This document shows, piece after piece, positions 31,803-40,854 of a stretch of 64,000 nucleotides of DNA. Below the pieces are notes generated by a model. It was not told where the DNA came from. It ran no database searches and saw nothing but the letters and a program-made list of their open reading frames with translations. This DNA comes from Streptomyces sp. NBC_01210 (GTDB lineage Bacteria > Actinomycetota > Actinomycetes > Streptomycetales > Streptomycetaceae): assembly GCF_036010325.1 (NCBI RefSeq), contig NZ_CP108549.1:5890001-5954000 (forward strand), read 5' to 3'. Within the stretch, counting starts at the first letter, position 1; every line of letters begins with the position of its first letter. A program made the position numbers and the translations under genes.

Positions 31803-34238
31803 ATGCCATCAACGATCCGGAGAGGGCGCCGACGCCCGGCCGCGCTGCTGGGCGTCGGCGCAATGACCGCCGCGCTGCTGATCTCCGCTCCGCAGCCCGC
31901 CTCCGCCGGAGCCAATCTGATCACCAACCCCGGCTTCGAGGCGGCCGGTTCGGCCGGTTCGGCGGACATGCCCGCCTGTTGGGAGAAGTCCGGCTGGGGC
32001 GACAACGACTTCACCTTCGAGACCGTGGCCGACGCGCACTCCGGCAGCAAGGCGATGAAGGTCTCGCTGAGCCGCCGCGTGGACGGTGACCGCAAGGCGA
32101 TGATCACCGAGGACGCGACATGTGCGCCCAAGGTGAAGCCGGAGAGCCAGTACGACCTCTCGCTCTGGTACAAGAGCACCACTCCTGACACGTCCGTCAC
32201 CCTCTTCCGGCACGACACGACGCTGGGCTGGCAGTACTGGACGGACCTCAAAACCCTCCCGATGAGCGGCGGTTACGAGCGGGCCGAGGTCCGGACGCCC
32301 GCCGTGCCACCGCATACCGACCAGATCACCTGGGGTGTGTCGGTCTACGGCACCGGCTCGGTCACCACCGACGACTACGCCATGGAGGAAGTGACCGCGC
32401 CCGCCCCCGCACCCCAGTGCACGGCGACGCCCGAGGAGTGCGCCAAGGGCCGCTGGGAGGTCCTGCCGGTGCAGAACCCGGTGCGTTCCATGCACTCCGT
32501 CGTCCTGCACAACGGCAAGGTGCTGGTCATCGCGGGTTCCGGGAACGACCAGGCGCAGTTCGAGGCGGGCACCTTCACCTCGGCCGTCTACGACCCGGCC
32601 AACGGCACCTTCAGAACCATCCCCACGCCGGTGGACATGTTCTGCGCCGGCCATGTGCAGCTGCAGGACGGCAAGGTCCTGGTGATGAGCGGCAACAAGG
32701 GCTATCCGTCGGCCGACGGCAGGATCGGCTACCAGGGGCTGAAGGACTCGTACATCTTCGACCCGGCGACCGAGACGTACACCAGGACCAACGACATGAA
32801 CGGCGGACACTGGTATCCGTCGGCGACGGTCCTCGGCAACGGCGACGTCATCTCCTTCGGCGGTCTGAAGGAGGACTCCACCGGCAATGTGACGGCCGAG
32901 AAGTTCTCGGCGGCGCAGAATAAGTGGCTGCCGATGAACGAGGTCAACCAGACCTGGTCGTACTGGGGTCTGTATCCGTCGATGATCCTGATGCAGGACG
33001 GCCGGCTCTTCTACTCCGGCAGCCATGTCTTCGGCAACGGAACGCAGGGCTCCGGCGCCTCGATCTACGACTACACCGCCAACACGATCACCGATGTGCC
33101 CGGTCTGCAGAACAAGGACCAGCGCGACGAGTCGGCGAGTGTGCTGCTGCCGCCGGCCCAGGACCAGCGGGTCCTGACGATGGGCGGAGGCAACAACGAG
33201 ACCAACCCGGCGGCCAACCGTCTCACCGACATCATCGATCTGAAGAGCCCCAACCCGGTGTATACGAACGGTCCGTTGCTGCCGCAGGGCCAGGTCGACC
33301 AGGGGCAGGGCAAGCGTCCGCAGTCGGGCGCCGAGGGCAAGATGTTCGTCTCCGCCGTGCTGCTGCCGGACGGAAAGGTGCTGGAGACGGGGGGCGGACT
33401 GCACGACCGGGCTGATCCGGTGTACGAGGCGTCGTTCTTCGACCCGGTGAGCAATACGTACGAGCAGGGCCTGGCGACGGACCCGATCCCGCGTACGTAT
33501 CACTCAGGGTCCTTCCTGCTGCCGGACGGGCGGGTGATGTCCGTCGGCGACAACCCGGGCAACGGCACGTACAACCACAATGTGTCGGTCTACACCCCGC
33601 CGTATCTGCTCAAGGGCGCGCGGCCGAGTATCACTTCGGTGATCGACGGGCAGTGGACGTATGGGGACACACAGCGGATCACGGTCGACCGGCCCATCGC
33701 CAAGGCGGAGCTGATCCGGCCGGCGGCGGTGACGCACTCCTCCGACCCCAACCAGCGGTTCGTGGATCTGCCGATGACGGTCGACGGCAACAACATCGAC
33801 CTCAATGTCACCAGCAACCCGAATCTGGCGCCGCCCGGCTGGTACATGCTCTTCGCGGTCGACGCGAACGGCATTCCGTCGCTCGCCCAGTGGGTGCATC
33901 TCGGGGGCCCGGCGGCGCTTGCCGCGGACGCGCCGTCCGCGCATGTCCACGACTTTGCGGACGCGCCGGCGGCGGCGCCCAGGAAGGCGCAGAAGAAGCG
34001 GAGTTCGGTGTCGGTGAGCCCGCAGGTCGCGGGCTGCGACCGGCACTACGGGGCGGCCGGAGTATGTGTTCCTACGGTCTTCCCGCGGACGGTGAAGGCG
34101 GGCACGGCGGCGCGGTGTCAGTGGCTTTCAGCGCATGACTACGGCCGCCTGAAGGTCAACGGCAAGGACGATCCCCTGGGGCTCGACCCGAACAGGGACG
34201 GACTTGCCTGCGGGAAGGGGGACCGGGCCGGCCATTGA
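31803..34238 (+). CDS. secreted radical copper oxidase (galactose oxidase/GlxA-like) with CBM-like and Excalibur-like ends
   Basis: The 811-residue protein starts at ATG 31803 with a Sec signal (RRRPAALLGVGAMTAALLIS, cleavage near ASA-GAN). Residues about 38-205 form a jelly-roll module (LITNPGFE start). Residues about 215-660 form a Kelch propeller with galactose-oxidase features: DMFCAGH (Cys281, thioether partner), GHWYPSAT (Tyr338 with adjacent Trp337), RTYHSGSFLLPDGRVMSVG (axial Tyr566, His567) and VTHSSDPNQR (His645). A DUF1929-type domain (WYMLFAVDANGIPSLAQWVH) follows. The last 45 residues (GLDPNRDGLACGKGD) match an Excalibur calcium-binding motif. GlxA in Streptomyces pairs with a cellulose-synthase-like enzyme; here the partner glycosyltransferases lie directly upstream. 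Confidence 0.9.
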   Translation: MPSTIRRGRRRPAALLGVGAMTAALLISAPQPASAGANLITNPGFEAAGSAGSADMPACWEKSGWGDNDFTFETVADAHSGSKAMKVSLSRRVDGDRKAMITEDATCAPKVKPESQYDLSLWYKSTTPDTSVTLFRHDTTLGWQYWTDLKTLPMSGGYERAEVRTPAVPPHTDQITWGVSVYGTGSVTTDDYAMEEVTAPAPAPQCTATPEECAKGRWEVLPVQNPVRSMHSVVLHNGKVLVIAGSGNDQAQFEAGTFTSAVYDPANGTFRTIPTPVDMFCAGHVQLQDGKVLVMSGNKGYPSADGRIGYQGLKDSYIFDPATETYTRTNDMNGGHWYPSATVLGNGDVISFGGLKEDSTGNVTAEKFSAAQNKWLPMNEVNQTWSYWGLYPSMILMQDGRLFYSGSHVFGNGTQGSGASIYDYTANTITDVPGLQNKDQRDESASVLLPPAQDQRVLTMGGGNNETNPAANRLTDIIDLKSPNPVYTNGPLLPQGQVDQGQGKRPQSGAEGKMFVSAVLLPDGKVLETGGGLHDRADPVYEASFFDPVSNTYEQGLATDPIPRTYHSGSFLLPDGRVMSVGDNPGNGTYNHNVSVYTPPYLLKGARPSITSVIDGQWTYGDTQRITVDRPIAKAELIRPAAVTHSSDPNQRFVDLPMTVDGNNIDLNVTSNPNLAPPGWYMLFAVDANGIPSLAQWVHLGGPAALAADAPSAHVHDFADAPAAAPRKAQKKRSSVSVSPQVAGCDRHYGAAGVCVPTVFPRTVKAGTAARCQWLSAHDYGRLKVNGKDDPLGLDPNRDGLACGKGDRAGH

Positions 34239-34247
34239 CGCCGGCGC

Positions 34248-34290
34248 GGGACCGGAACACGCCTCGCCGGCGTTTGAGGCGCGGGGGTGG
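34248..34290. repeat. dispersed palindromic repeat, half copy
   Basis: GCCTCGCCGGCGTTTGAGGC followed by GCGGGGGTGGGCCGG matches the right half of the family. It separates the oxidase gene from the convergent TetR gene. An AGAGCTAGAGCT direct repeat lies just after it. Confidence 0.7.
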
Positions 34291-34312
34291 GCCGGAGTCC
34301 CAGGAGCTAGAG

Positions 34313-34951
34313 CTAGAGCTTCAGCCCGCCCTTGATCGTGGTCAGCGCACGGTCCACCAGCTCGATCAGATCGTCCTGGTGGTCGTGCGCGGCCCAGTGC
34401 AGCATCACCTCGCGCAGTGCCCCGAGCACCGCCGCCGTGAAGACCCGTACGTCCAGGTCGTCGCGGTCGCGGCCGGTGCGGTCGGCCAGCGCCTGGACCA
34501 GCAGCTCCGAGGTGGTGGCCATGGTCTCGGTCATCCTGGCGCGGATCGCCGGGACCTCCACCATCAGCCTGGTGCGCTGGATGACCTCCTCGCGCTCCTC
34601 ATGGATGAAGGTCCGCAGGGCGTGCGTCATCACATGCCGAATCGACTCCAGCGGATCCTCGCCGGCCGGCCTGTCCCGCAGCGCCGTTTCCATGACCGGG
34701 TCGTACTCGTCGGTGAGAACGATGTCTTCCTTGGTCGGGAAGTAGCGGAAGACCGTGGAGGGCGAGACCTCCGCGGCTTCCGCGATCTGCTCGATGGTGG
34801 TCGCCTCGTACCCCTGCGCGGCGATGAGACCGTACGTCGCCCTGCGGATGGCGATCCGCGTCTTGAGCTTCTTCCGCTCGCGCAGACCCGGTCGTGGCTG
34901 CGCTTCGGCGACGGACGAGTCGCGCGAGGGAGTACGTGTGGTGGCGGCCAT
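34313..34951 (-). CDS. TetR family transcriptional regulator
   Basis: The protein has 212 residues from ATG 34951 (AATTRTPSRD); an ATG at 34960 is also possible. The N-terminal TetR helix-turn-helix is plain: AIRRATYGLIAAQGYEATTI then EQIAEAAEVSPSTVFRYFPT. The C-terminal ligand domain resembles the MftR/acyl-CoA-responsive TetR_C group. The promoter carries a 14-bp perfect inverted repeat around the start, so it is probably autoregulated. Targets elsewhere are unknown. Confidence 0.88.
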   Translation of the reverse strand: MAATTRTPSRDSSVAEAQPRPGLRERKKLKTRIAIRRATYGLIAAQGYEATTIEQIAEAAEVSPSTVFRYFPTKEDIVLTDEYDPVMETALRDRPAGEDPLESIRHVMTHALRTFIHEEREEVIQRTRLMVEVPAIRARMTETMATTSELLVQALADRTGRDRDDLDVRVFTAAVLGALREVMLHWAAHDHQDDLIELVDRALTTIKGGLKL

Positions 34952-34962
34952 GTTCGTCATTG

Positions 34963-35010
34963 TCCTGTATCGACCAGGGCGGGAGTCACGTCCGCGTGGT
35001 CGATACAGGA
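34963..35010. promoter_or_regulatory. long inverted repeat at the TetR promoter
   Basis: TCCTGTATCGACCA (34963-34976) and TGGTCGATACAGGA (34997-35010) are perfect complements separated by 20 bases. They begin 12 bases before the TetR start. Each arm could hold one operator half or a full site; the pair could also form an mRNA hairpin that masks the ribosome site. Confidence 0.7.
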
Positions 35011-35064
35011 GAGTTGATGTCAAATGACGCCAACTGTCGAAAGGCGGCCGGCGTCAAGAAAAAG

Positions 35065-35088
35065 GGCCGTGGCGGCGATGCCACGGCC
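35065..35088 (-). terminator. intrinsic terminator of the TrhA-like gene
   Basis: On the minus strand GGCCGTGGC-ATCGCC-GCCACGGCC is followed by CTTTTTCTTG. It is a textbook rho-independent terminator about 50 bases after the stop codon. Confidence 0.9.
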
Positions 35089-35136
35089 AGGGCCGAAAGA
35101 GTGGTTGGACGGACCGCCCGGAAGGGGCCAGAGGGG

Positions 35137-35814
35137 TTACGAGTGCTGGTAGGCGACCATCGAGATGCCCACGTAGTGCACGACGAACGCCGCGAGGGTG
35201 AGGGAGTGGAAGACCTCGTGGAAGCCGAACCAGCTCGGTGACGGGTTCGGCCGCTTGATTCCGTAGATCACGCCGCCCGCGCTGTAGAGCAGCCCGCCGA
35301 CGATCACACAGACGAGCACGGCGATTCCGCCGGCGCGCATGAAGTCGGGCAGGAAGAAGACCGCCGCCCACCCCATCGCGATGTAGCAGGGGGTGTAGAG
35401 CCAGCGCGGGGCGCCGACCCAGAAGACCCGGAAGGCTATTCCCGCCACGGCCGCCACCCAGACCGCCCACAGCAGCGTCCGGCCGCTGGAATCGGGGAGG
35501 AGGAGCATCGTCAGCGGTGTGTAGGTGCCCGCGATGATCAGGAAGATATTGGCGTGGTCGAGCCGGCGCAGTACGGCTTCGCCGCGCGGGCCCCAAGTGC
35601 CACGGTGGTAGATCGCGCTGACGCCGAAAAGCAGGCACGCTGTGAAGACGTAGATCGCGCAGGCCACCCGGGCGCGGGTGGAATCGGCGAGTGCCGTGAG
35701 CACCAGCCCCGCGACGAGTACGGCGGGAAACATCCCGGCGTGCAGCCAGCCGCGCAGCCTCGGTTTCACCGGGGTTGGCTCTATCTCGGTCACTTCGGGC
35801 GCGGCAGAGGTCAT
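35137..35814 (-). CDS. hemolysin III/TrhA family membrane protein (PAQR)
   Basis: The 225-residue protein has seven membrane helices. Family motifs are SAIYHRGTW near residue 66 (first metal-binding His after the Ser), RLDHANIFLIIAGTYTPLTM, and the C-terminal FHEVFHSLTLAAFVVHY with the paired histidines. PAQR proteins bind zinc in the membrane; the bacterial members are linked to membrane energetics and fluidity rather than haemolysis. An 8-bp palindrome lies just upstream of the start. Length is normal. Confidence 0.92.
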   Translation of the reverse strand: MTSAAPEVTEIEPTPVKPRLRGWLHAGMFPAVLVAGLVLTALADSTRARVACAIYVFTACLLFGVSAIYHRGTWGPRGEAVLRRLDHANIFLIIAGTYTPLTMLLLPDSSGRTLLWAVWVAAVAGIAFRVFWVGAPRWLYTPCYIAMGWAAVFFLPDFMRAGGIAVLVCVIVGGLLYSAGGVIYGIKRPNPSPSWFGFHEVFHSLTLAAFVVHYVGISMVAYQHS

Positions 35815-35825
35815 GACGAGGATGG

Positions 35826-35845
35826 TACCTACGCAACCGTAGGTA
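35826..35845. promoter_or_regulatory. palindromic operator upstream of the TrhA-like gene
   Basis: TACCTACG-CAAC-CGTAGGTA is a perfect 8-bp inverted repeat 12 bases before the start codon. Its position suggests a repressor site over the transcription start, typical of TetR-type control. The regulator is not identified; the adjacent TetR has a different palindrome. Confidence 0.65.
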
Positions 35846-36122
35846 ACGCGCGCTTCGCGCCAGGCTCACAGCGGTTGGCTCGAGCCCGCTCCGGGTTCGC
35901 GGCTTCGGGTTCACAGCTCAGGTCTCACTCCGGTTTCCAGCCCCGGTTTGCAGGTTTTGGGTGATGAGTGGTGATGCTCACGTGAGAGGTCCTCTGGACA
36001 TATGCGCACAGGACACCGATCATCAGATGAGTGCGGTCGGCACCGGATGAGCGGGCTACGAAGCATCCGGGTCGCAGCCCCCACGGGGCAACAACCTTCA
36101 AACCCCTCACTTAGGAGCGATC
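35846..36122. promoter_or_regulatory. pckG upstream region
   Basis: About 275 bases precede pckG. It includes the direct motif CGGTTTCCAG/CGGTTTGCAG near 35931-35955 and ends with TTAGGAGCGATC, the pckG ribosome site. No coding frame is convincing. Promoters of pckG and the divergent membrane gene should lie here. Confidence 0.4.
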
Positions 36123-37946
36123 GTGGCGCGCGACATCGCGGCTCCCGGCACCGTCCCCACCAATCACCAGGAGCTCGTCGACTGGGTCGACGAGATCGCA
36201 GCAATCACGGAGCCGGACAGCGTCGTCTGGTGTGACGGATCCGAGGCCGAGTACGAGCGCCTGTCCGAGGAGCTCGTCGCCAAGGGCACGTTCAAGAAGC
36301 TGGACCCGATCAAGCGCCCGAATTCGTACTACGCCGCGTCCGACCCGAGTGATGTCGCCCGGGTGGAGGACCGCACCTTCATCTGCTCCGAGAAGGAGGA
36401 GGACGCGGGCCCGACGAACCACTGGAAGGCTCCCGCGGAGATGAAGGACATCTTCGCGGGCGAGCAGGGCATCTTCCGCGGCTCGATGCGCGGGCGGACC
36501 ATGTACGTCGTGCCGTTCTGCATGGGACCGCTGGGCTCGCCGCTGTCCGCGATCGGCGTCGAGATCACCGACTCCGCGTACGTCGCCGTCTCCATGCGCA
36601 CGATGACGCGCATGGGCCGGCCGGTGCTGGACGAGCTCGGCACCGACGGCTTCTTCGTCAAGGCCGTCCACACCCTCGGCGCCCCGCTCGCCGAGGGCGA
36701 GGCCGATGTGCCGTGGCCCTGCAACTCCACCAAATACATCTCGCACTTCCCGGAGACCCGCGAGATCTGGTCGTACGGCTCCGGCTACGGCGGCAACGCC
36801 CTGCTCGGCAAGAAGTGCTACGCGCTGCGCATCGCGTCCGTCATGGCGCGCGACGAGGGCTGGCTCGCCGAGCACATGCTGATCCTCAAGCTCACCCCGC
36901 CGCAGGGCGAGTCGAAGTACGTCGCAGCGGCCTTCCCGTCCGCCTGCGGCAAGACCAACCTCGCGATGCTCGAGCCCACGATCTCCGGCTGGACCGTCGA
37001 GACGATCGGCGACGACATCGCGTGGATGCGGTTCGGCGAGGACGGCCGGCTGTACGCGATCAACCCGGAGGCCGGTTTCTTCGGTGTCGCGCCCGGCACC
37101 GGTGAGCACACCAACGCCAACGCCATGAAGACCCTGTGGGGCAACGCCGTCTTCACCAACGTCGCGCTGACCGACGACAACGACATCTGGTGGGAGGGGA
37201 TGACGGAGGAGACTCCGGCACACCTCATCGACTGGAAGGGCAACGACTGGACGCCGGAGTCCGAGACCCCGGCCGCCCACCCGAACGCCCGCTTCACCGT
37301 GCCCGCCTCGCAGTGCCCGATCGCCGCGCCGGAGTGGGAGGACCCGAAGGGTGTGCCGATCTCGGCAATCCTCTTCGGCGGCCGCCGCGCCTCCGCCGTC
37401 CCGCTGGTGACCGAGTCCTTCGACTGGAACCACGGTGTCTTCCTCGGTGCGAACGTCGCCTCCGAGAAGACCGCGGCCGCCGAGGGCAAGGTCGGCGAGC
37501 TGCGCCGCGACCCGTTCGCGATGCTGCCGTTCTGCGGCTACAACATGGGCGACTACATGGCCCACTGGGTCAAGGTCGGCGCGGACAAGGACCAGGCGAA
37601 GCTGCCGAAGATCTACTACGTGAACTGGTTCCGCAAGAACGACGCGGGCAAGTTCGTGTGGCCGGGCTTCGGCGAGAACAGCCGCGTACTGAAGTGGATC
37701 GTGGAGCGTCTGGAGGGCAAGGCCGAGGGCGTCGAGACGCCGATCGGCATCCTGCCGACGCGTGAGGCGCTCGACACCGACGGCCTCGAACTGCCGGAGG
37801 CCGACCTCGACTTCCTCCTCAAGGTCGACAAGGAGGTGTGGCGCGAGGAGGCCGCTCTGATCCCCGAGCACCTCAACACCTTCGGCGACCACACGCCGAA
37901 GGAGCTGTGGGACGAGTACCGCTCGCTGGTCGCCCGTCTCGGCTGA
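36123..37946 (+). CDS. pckG: phosphoenolpyruvate carboxykinase (GTP)
   Basis: The 607-residue gluconeogenic enzyme converts oxaloacetate and GTP to phosphoenolpyruvate, CO2 and GDP. The GTP-dependent class is marked by [15 protein letters not shown] (P-loop near 275-281 with the reactive Cys), [20 protein letters not shown], and the [20 protein letters not shown] metal site. GTG 36123 with AGGAG five bases upstream is the start. Length is normal. A strong terminator follows at 38041-38075. Confidence 0.97.
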   Translation: MARDIAAPGTVPTNHQELVDWVDEIAAITEPDSVVWCDGSEAEYERLSEELVAKGTFKKLDPIKRPNSYYAASDPSDVARVEDRTFICSEKEEDAGPTNHWKAPAEMKDIFAGEQGIFRGSMRGRTMYVVPFCMGPLGSPLSAIGVEITDSAYVAVSMRTMTRMGRPVLDELGTDGFFVKAVHTLGAPLAEGEADVPWPCNSTKYISHFPETREIWSYGSGYGGNALLGKKCYALRIASVMARDEGWLAEHMLILKLTPPQGESKYVAAAFPSACGKTNLAMLEPTISGWTVETIGDDIAWMRFGEDGRLYAINPEAGFFGVAPGTGEHTNANAMKTLWGNAVFTNVALTDDNDIWWEGMTEETPAHLIDWKGNDWTPESETPAAHPNARFTVPASQCPIAAPEWEDPKGVPISAILFGGRRASAVPLVTESFDWNHGVFLGANVASEKTAAAEGKVGELRRDPFAMLPFCGYNMGDYMAHWVKVGADKDQAKLPKIYYVNWFRKNDAGKFVWPGFGENSRVLKWIVERLEGKAEGVETPIGILPTREALDTDGLELPEADLDFLLKVDKEVWREEAALIPEHLNTFGDHTPKELWDEYRSLVARLG

Positions 37947-38040
37947 GCACAGCTGAAGGCTGAACAGCTGAAGAAACGTCGCGGCGGATCAATCCGACAT
38001 CCGCCCTGACCTGTGGGGTCACACAGGTCCGCCGCGTCCC

Positions 38041-38075
38041 CGGCCCCCGGAGCCCCCTCACGGCTCCGGGGGCCG
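38041..38075 (+). terminator. intrinsic terminator of pckG
   Basis: CGGCCCCCGGAGCC and GGCTCCGGGGGCCG pair perfectly across CCCTCAC and are followed by GGCCTTTCT. Confidence 0.88.
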
Positions 38076-38131
38076 GGCCTTTCTCGACGGGCGGCAACAG
38101 TCCGGCGGGTCTCCACGGCGTGCCGCCCGAC

Positions 38132-38168
38132 TTGACAAATTTTCTTGCCGAGACGGCAAATGGGGAGA
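38132..38168 (+). promoter_or_regulatory. candidate leaderless promoter with operator for the XRE-cupin gene
   Basis: TTGACA at 38132-38137 is an exact -35 element. A perfect inverted repeat TTGCCG-AGA-CGGCAA (38145-38159) covers the spacer and the presumed -10 (about 38155-38160). Transcription would then start at about the ATG at 38168, which lacks a properly spaced ribosome site. This is inference. Confidence 0.55.
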
Positions 38169-38758
38169 TGGCCGACGACGACATTCCCGGCGTGCTGACC
38201 GCTGTTGGCCCGCGGCTGCGGGCCCTGCGGCACGACCGCGGCACCACCCTGGCCCAGCTGAGCGAGACGACCGGTATCTCGCTCAGCACCCTCTCGCGAC
38301 TGGAGTCGGGCAAGCGCAAACCGGCATTGGAGCTCCTGCTCCCGCTGGCCAAGGCGTTCGCCGTGCAACTGGACGAACTGGTCGGCGCGCCGCCCACCGG
38401 CGATCCCCGTATCCACCCGCGCCCCTTCACCCGGCACGGCCAGACCTTTGTGCCACTGACTCGCCATCTCGGCGGTCTGCACGCCTACAAGCAGATCCTC
38501 CCCGTCAGCAAGGCGACGGGCGTACGGCCCGACCAGCGGACGCACGAGGGCTACGACTGGCTCTACGTTCTGTCCGGCCGACTTCTGCTGGCCCTGGGTG
38601 AGCACGACATCGTCCTCACCACGGGCGAGGCCGCCGAATTCGACACCCGTACTCCCCACGGCTTCGCCAACGCCGGACCCCAACCCGTGGAGTTCCTCAG
38701 CCTGTTCGGGGCGCAGGGTGAGCGCATGCACGTACGGGCCCGCCCCACCGGCATGTGA
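38168..38758 (+). CDS. XRE family regulator with C-terminal cupin domain
   Basis: The protein has 196 residues from ATG 38168 (ADDDIPGVLTAVG). Residues about 12-68 form an HTH_3 domain (RLRALRHDRGTTLAQLSETT; GISLSTLSRLESGKRKPALE). Residues about 115-185 form a small cupin with THEGYDWLYVLSGRLLLALG and EAAEFDTRTPHGFANAG, whose Glu/His residues could bind a metal or ligand. Such proteins regulate amino-acid or antibiotic-related genes. A TTGCCG palindrome over its own promoter suggests autoregulation. Confidence 0.88.
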   Translation: MADDDIPGVLTAVGPRLRALRHDRGTTLAQLSETTGISLSTLSRLESGKRKPALELLLPLAKAFAVQLDELVGAPPTGDPRIHPRPFTRHGQTFVPLTRHLGGLHAYKQILPVSKATGVRPDQRTHEGYDWLYVLSGRLLLALGEHDIVLTTGEAAEFDTRTPHGFANAGPQPVEFLSLFGAQGERMHVRARPTGM

Positions 38759-38839
38759 AACCGGAGGCTCCGGCGTTGAGGCGTCGGGCAGTGGGTGGCA
38801 CCCGGCCCACGCGCCTCCGCGGCCCGTGAACCGGGGCCG

Positions 38840-39226
38840 TCAGTGGGCGCCGACCAGATGCAGTTCGGTCAGCGCGGCGGTGTGCGCGTCCATCCGCTCG
38901 GCGGAGAGGATGGCGGCGGCAGTGTCGGCGCGGGATGCCGCGACGACGAGCGCGCGGCCCGCGAGGGCGTGCGCGCGGCGGTGCAGGGCCGCGGGATCGG
39001 CGCCGCTCAGGCCCGCGTGGCGGGCCGGCGGGGCGCCACGCAGGCGGGAGATCTGGGACGCGATGCGCTCGGCGGCCGTATCGAGACCGAGCTCGTCGGT
39101 GACGGCGAGCAGCGCGGACAGATGCCCGGCGAGCTGGATGTCCAGCTCTTCCTCGCGGCTGCGGTGCGGATACTCGGCATCGTCGGCCATCGAGTGGAGT
39201 GACCTGGTGCGAATCGGCTCGTACAT
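38840..39226 (-). CDS. conserved actinobacterial protein of unknown function
   Basis: The 128-residue protein starts MYEPIRTRSLHSMADD at 39226, with GGAGG nine bases upstream. It is helical and soluble (EEELDIQLAGHLSALLAVTD; LGLDTAAERIASQISRL), with no Cys and no catalytic motif. I believe it is widely conserved in Streptomyces but know no function. It lies between the XRE-cupin gene (convergent) and the aminotransferase gene (same strand). Confidence 0.75.
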   Translation of the reverse strand: MYEPIRTRSLHSMADDAEYPHRSREEELDIQLAGHLSALLAVTDELGLDTAAERIASQISRLRGAPPARHAGLSGADPAALHRRAHALAGRALVVAASRADTAAAILSAERMDAHTAALTELHLVGAH

Positions 39227-39319
39227 GGGGGATGGCCTCCTGCTCAATGTCAGGAGACCATCCTAGCTTGGATCCTGTCTAAAGTTGAGTCGGGTCGTGA
39301 TTTTTTGCTCGGGACCGGC

Positions 39320-40531
39320 TCAGAGCTGGCTGTAGCCGTCCAGGAACGTCCCGATCCGCGTCACCGCGTCCGCCAGGTCGTTCGCCGCCGGCAGCGTCAC
39401 GATCCGGAAGTGATCGGGCTCCGGCCAGTTGAAGCCCGTACCGTGTACAACCATGATTTTCTCGGTCCGCAGCAGATCGAGCACCATCTGCCGGTCGTCC
39501 TTGACCTTGTAGACCTTGGGGTCGAGGCGCGGGAACAGATACAGCGCACCCTTCGGCTTGACGCAGGTCACGCCCGGGATCTGGGTGAGCAGGTCGTACG
39601 CGACATCCCGCTGCTCCAGGATCCGCCCGCCCGGCAGCACCAGGTCCTCGATCGACTGCCGGCCGCCGAGCGCGGTGGCGACCGCGTGCTGCGAGGGCAT
39701 GTTGGCGCACAGGCGCATATTGGCCAGGATCGTCAGGCCCTCGATGTACGAGGAGGCGTGCGCCTTCGGGCCGCAGACGGCCATCCAGCCGGAGCGGTAG
39801 CCCGCCACCCGGTAGTTCTTGGAGAGCCCGTTGAAGGTGAGGACCATCAGGTCCGGGGCGATCGCAGCGGTCGGTGTGTGCGTGGCACCGTCGTAGAGGA
39901 TCTTGTCGTAGATCTCGTCGGAGCAGACGACCAGGTTGTGCCGACGGGCGATCTCGGTGAGGCCGCGCAGCATCTCGTCGCCGTACACCGCACCCGTGGG
40001 GTTGTTCGGGTTGATGATCACGATCGCCTTGGTGCGGTCGGTGATCTTCCGCTCGATGTCGGCGAGGTCGGGCATCCAGTCGGCCTGCTCGTCGCACCGG
40101 TAGTGCACGGCGGTGCCGCCGGCGAGCGAGACGGAGGCGGTCCACAGCGGATAGTCCGGCGCCGGTACGAGTACTTCGTCGCCGTCGTCGAGCAGCGCCT
40201 GCATCGACATCTGGATCAACTCGGAGACGCCGTTGCCGAGGTAGATGTCCTCGACGTCCAGGTCGATGCCCTTGGTCTGGTAGTGCTGCATCACCGCTCG
40301 GCGTGCGGACAACAGCCCCTTCGCATCGCCGTAGCCGTGCGCGTCGCCGAGGTTGCGGAGGATGTCCTCGAGGATCTCGGGCGGGCACTCGAAACCGAAG
40401 GCGGCGGGGTTGCCGGTGTTGAGCTTGAGGATGCGATGACCTGCTGCCTCCAGCCGCATCGCCTCCTCGAGGACCGGGCCCCGGATTTCGTAACAGACGT
40501 TTGCGAGCTTCGTCGACTGGATCACCTGCAT
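39320..40531 (-). CDS. pyridoxal-phosphate aminotransferase (AlaA-like)
   Basis: The 403-residue fold-type I aminotransferase starts at ATG 40531 (QVIQSTKLANVCYEIRGPVL). The cofactor Lys is near residue 237 in FNGLSKNYRVAGYRSGW. Other motifs are NTGNPAAFGFECP, the VPAPDYPLWTASVSLAGGTA Tyr, NPNNPTGAVY, and DEIYDKILYDG. This pattern matches E. coli AlaA-type glutamate-pyruvate transaminases, so alanine formation from pyruvate is likely. No operon partner. Confidence 0.9.
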   Translation of the reverse strand: MQVIQSTKLANVCYEIRGPVLEEAMRLEAAGHRILKLNTGNPAAFGFECPPEILEDILRNLGDAHGYGDAKGLLSARRAVMQHYQTKGIDLDVEDIYLGNGVSELIQMSMQALLDDGDEVLVPAPDYPLWTASVSLAGGTAVHYRCDEQADWMPDLADIERKITDRTKAIVIINPNNPTGAVYGDEMLRGLTEIARRHNLVVCSDEIYDKILYDGATHTPTAAIAPDLMVLTFNGLSKNYRVAGYRSGWMAVCGPKAHASSYIEGLTILANMRLCANMPSQHAVATALGGRQSIEDLVLPGGRILEQRDVAYDLLTQIPGVTCVKPKGALYLFPRLDPKVYKVKDDRQMVLDLLRTEKIMVVHGTGFNWPEPDHFRIVTLPAANDLADAVTRIGTFLDGYSQL

Positions 40532-40854
40532 GTCTGCGAGCTTACGGGCGCGTAACGCTGATCGCCCCGTGTTTTCGGCCACGGGGAGGGGGCGCGAATG
40601 TCCGGTTTGGTGTATCTCTCGGTGAGAGCGGCTCCGTCCCTTCGAAAGGGCCACCAGGACGGGCCGGACACCTGCGGATTGGGTCGCGGGGGCGGGAGGG
40701 AATCGGTTCGGTGTTGTCCGCGTCACCTTCGCTGTGATCTTCGCTGTTCCCTTCGCATTGACCTGTGACTGCCGTACGGCTCCGGCGCGAGCTCTCGCCG
40801 AAGTCATGGCCGAGTCTCCGCCCGGCTGTCCGTGGTGCGCCCTACCGTCGTGTC
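40532..40854. other. gene-free interval with short CTTCGC repeats
   Basis: The gap between the divergent aminotransferase and the MPI-family gene contains CCTTCGCTGTGATCTTCGCT and CCCTTCGCATTGACC near 40727-40762, i.e. three CTTCGC motifs about 12-15 bases apart. No coding frame is convincing. Confidence 0.4.

Noticed and set aside
36111..37892. 593-codon minus-strand frame
   Set aside because: It is antisense to pckG.
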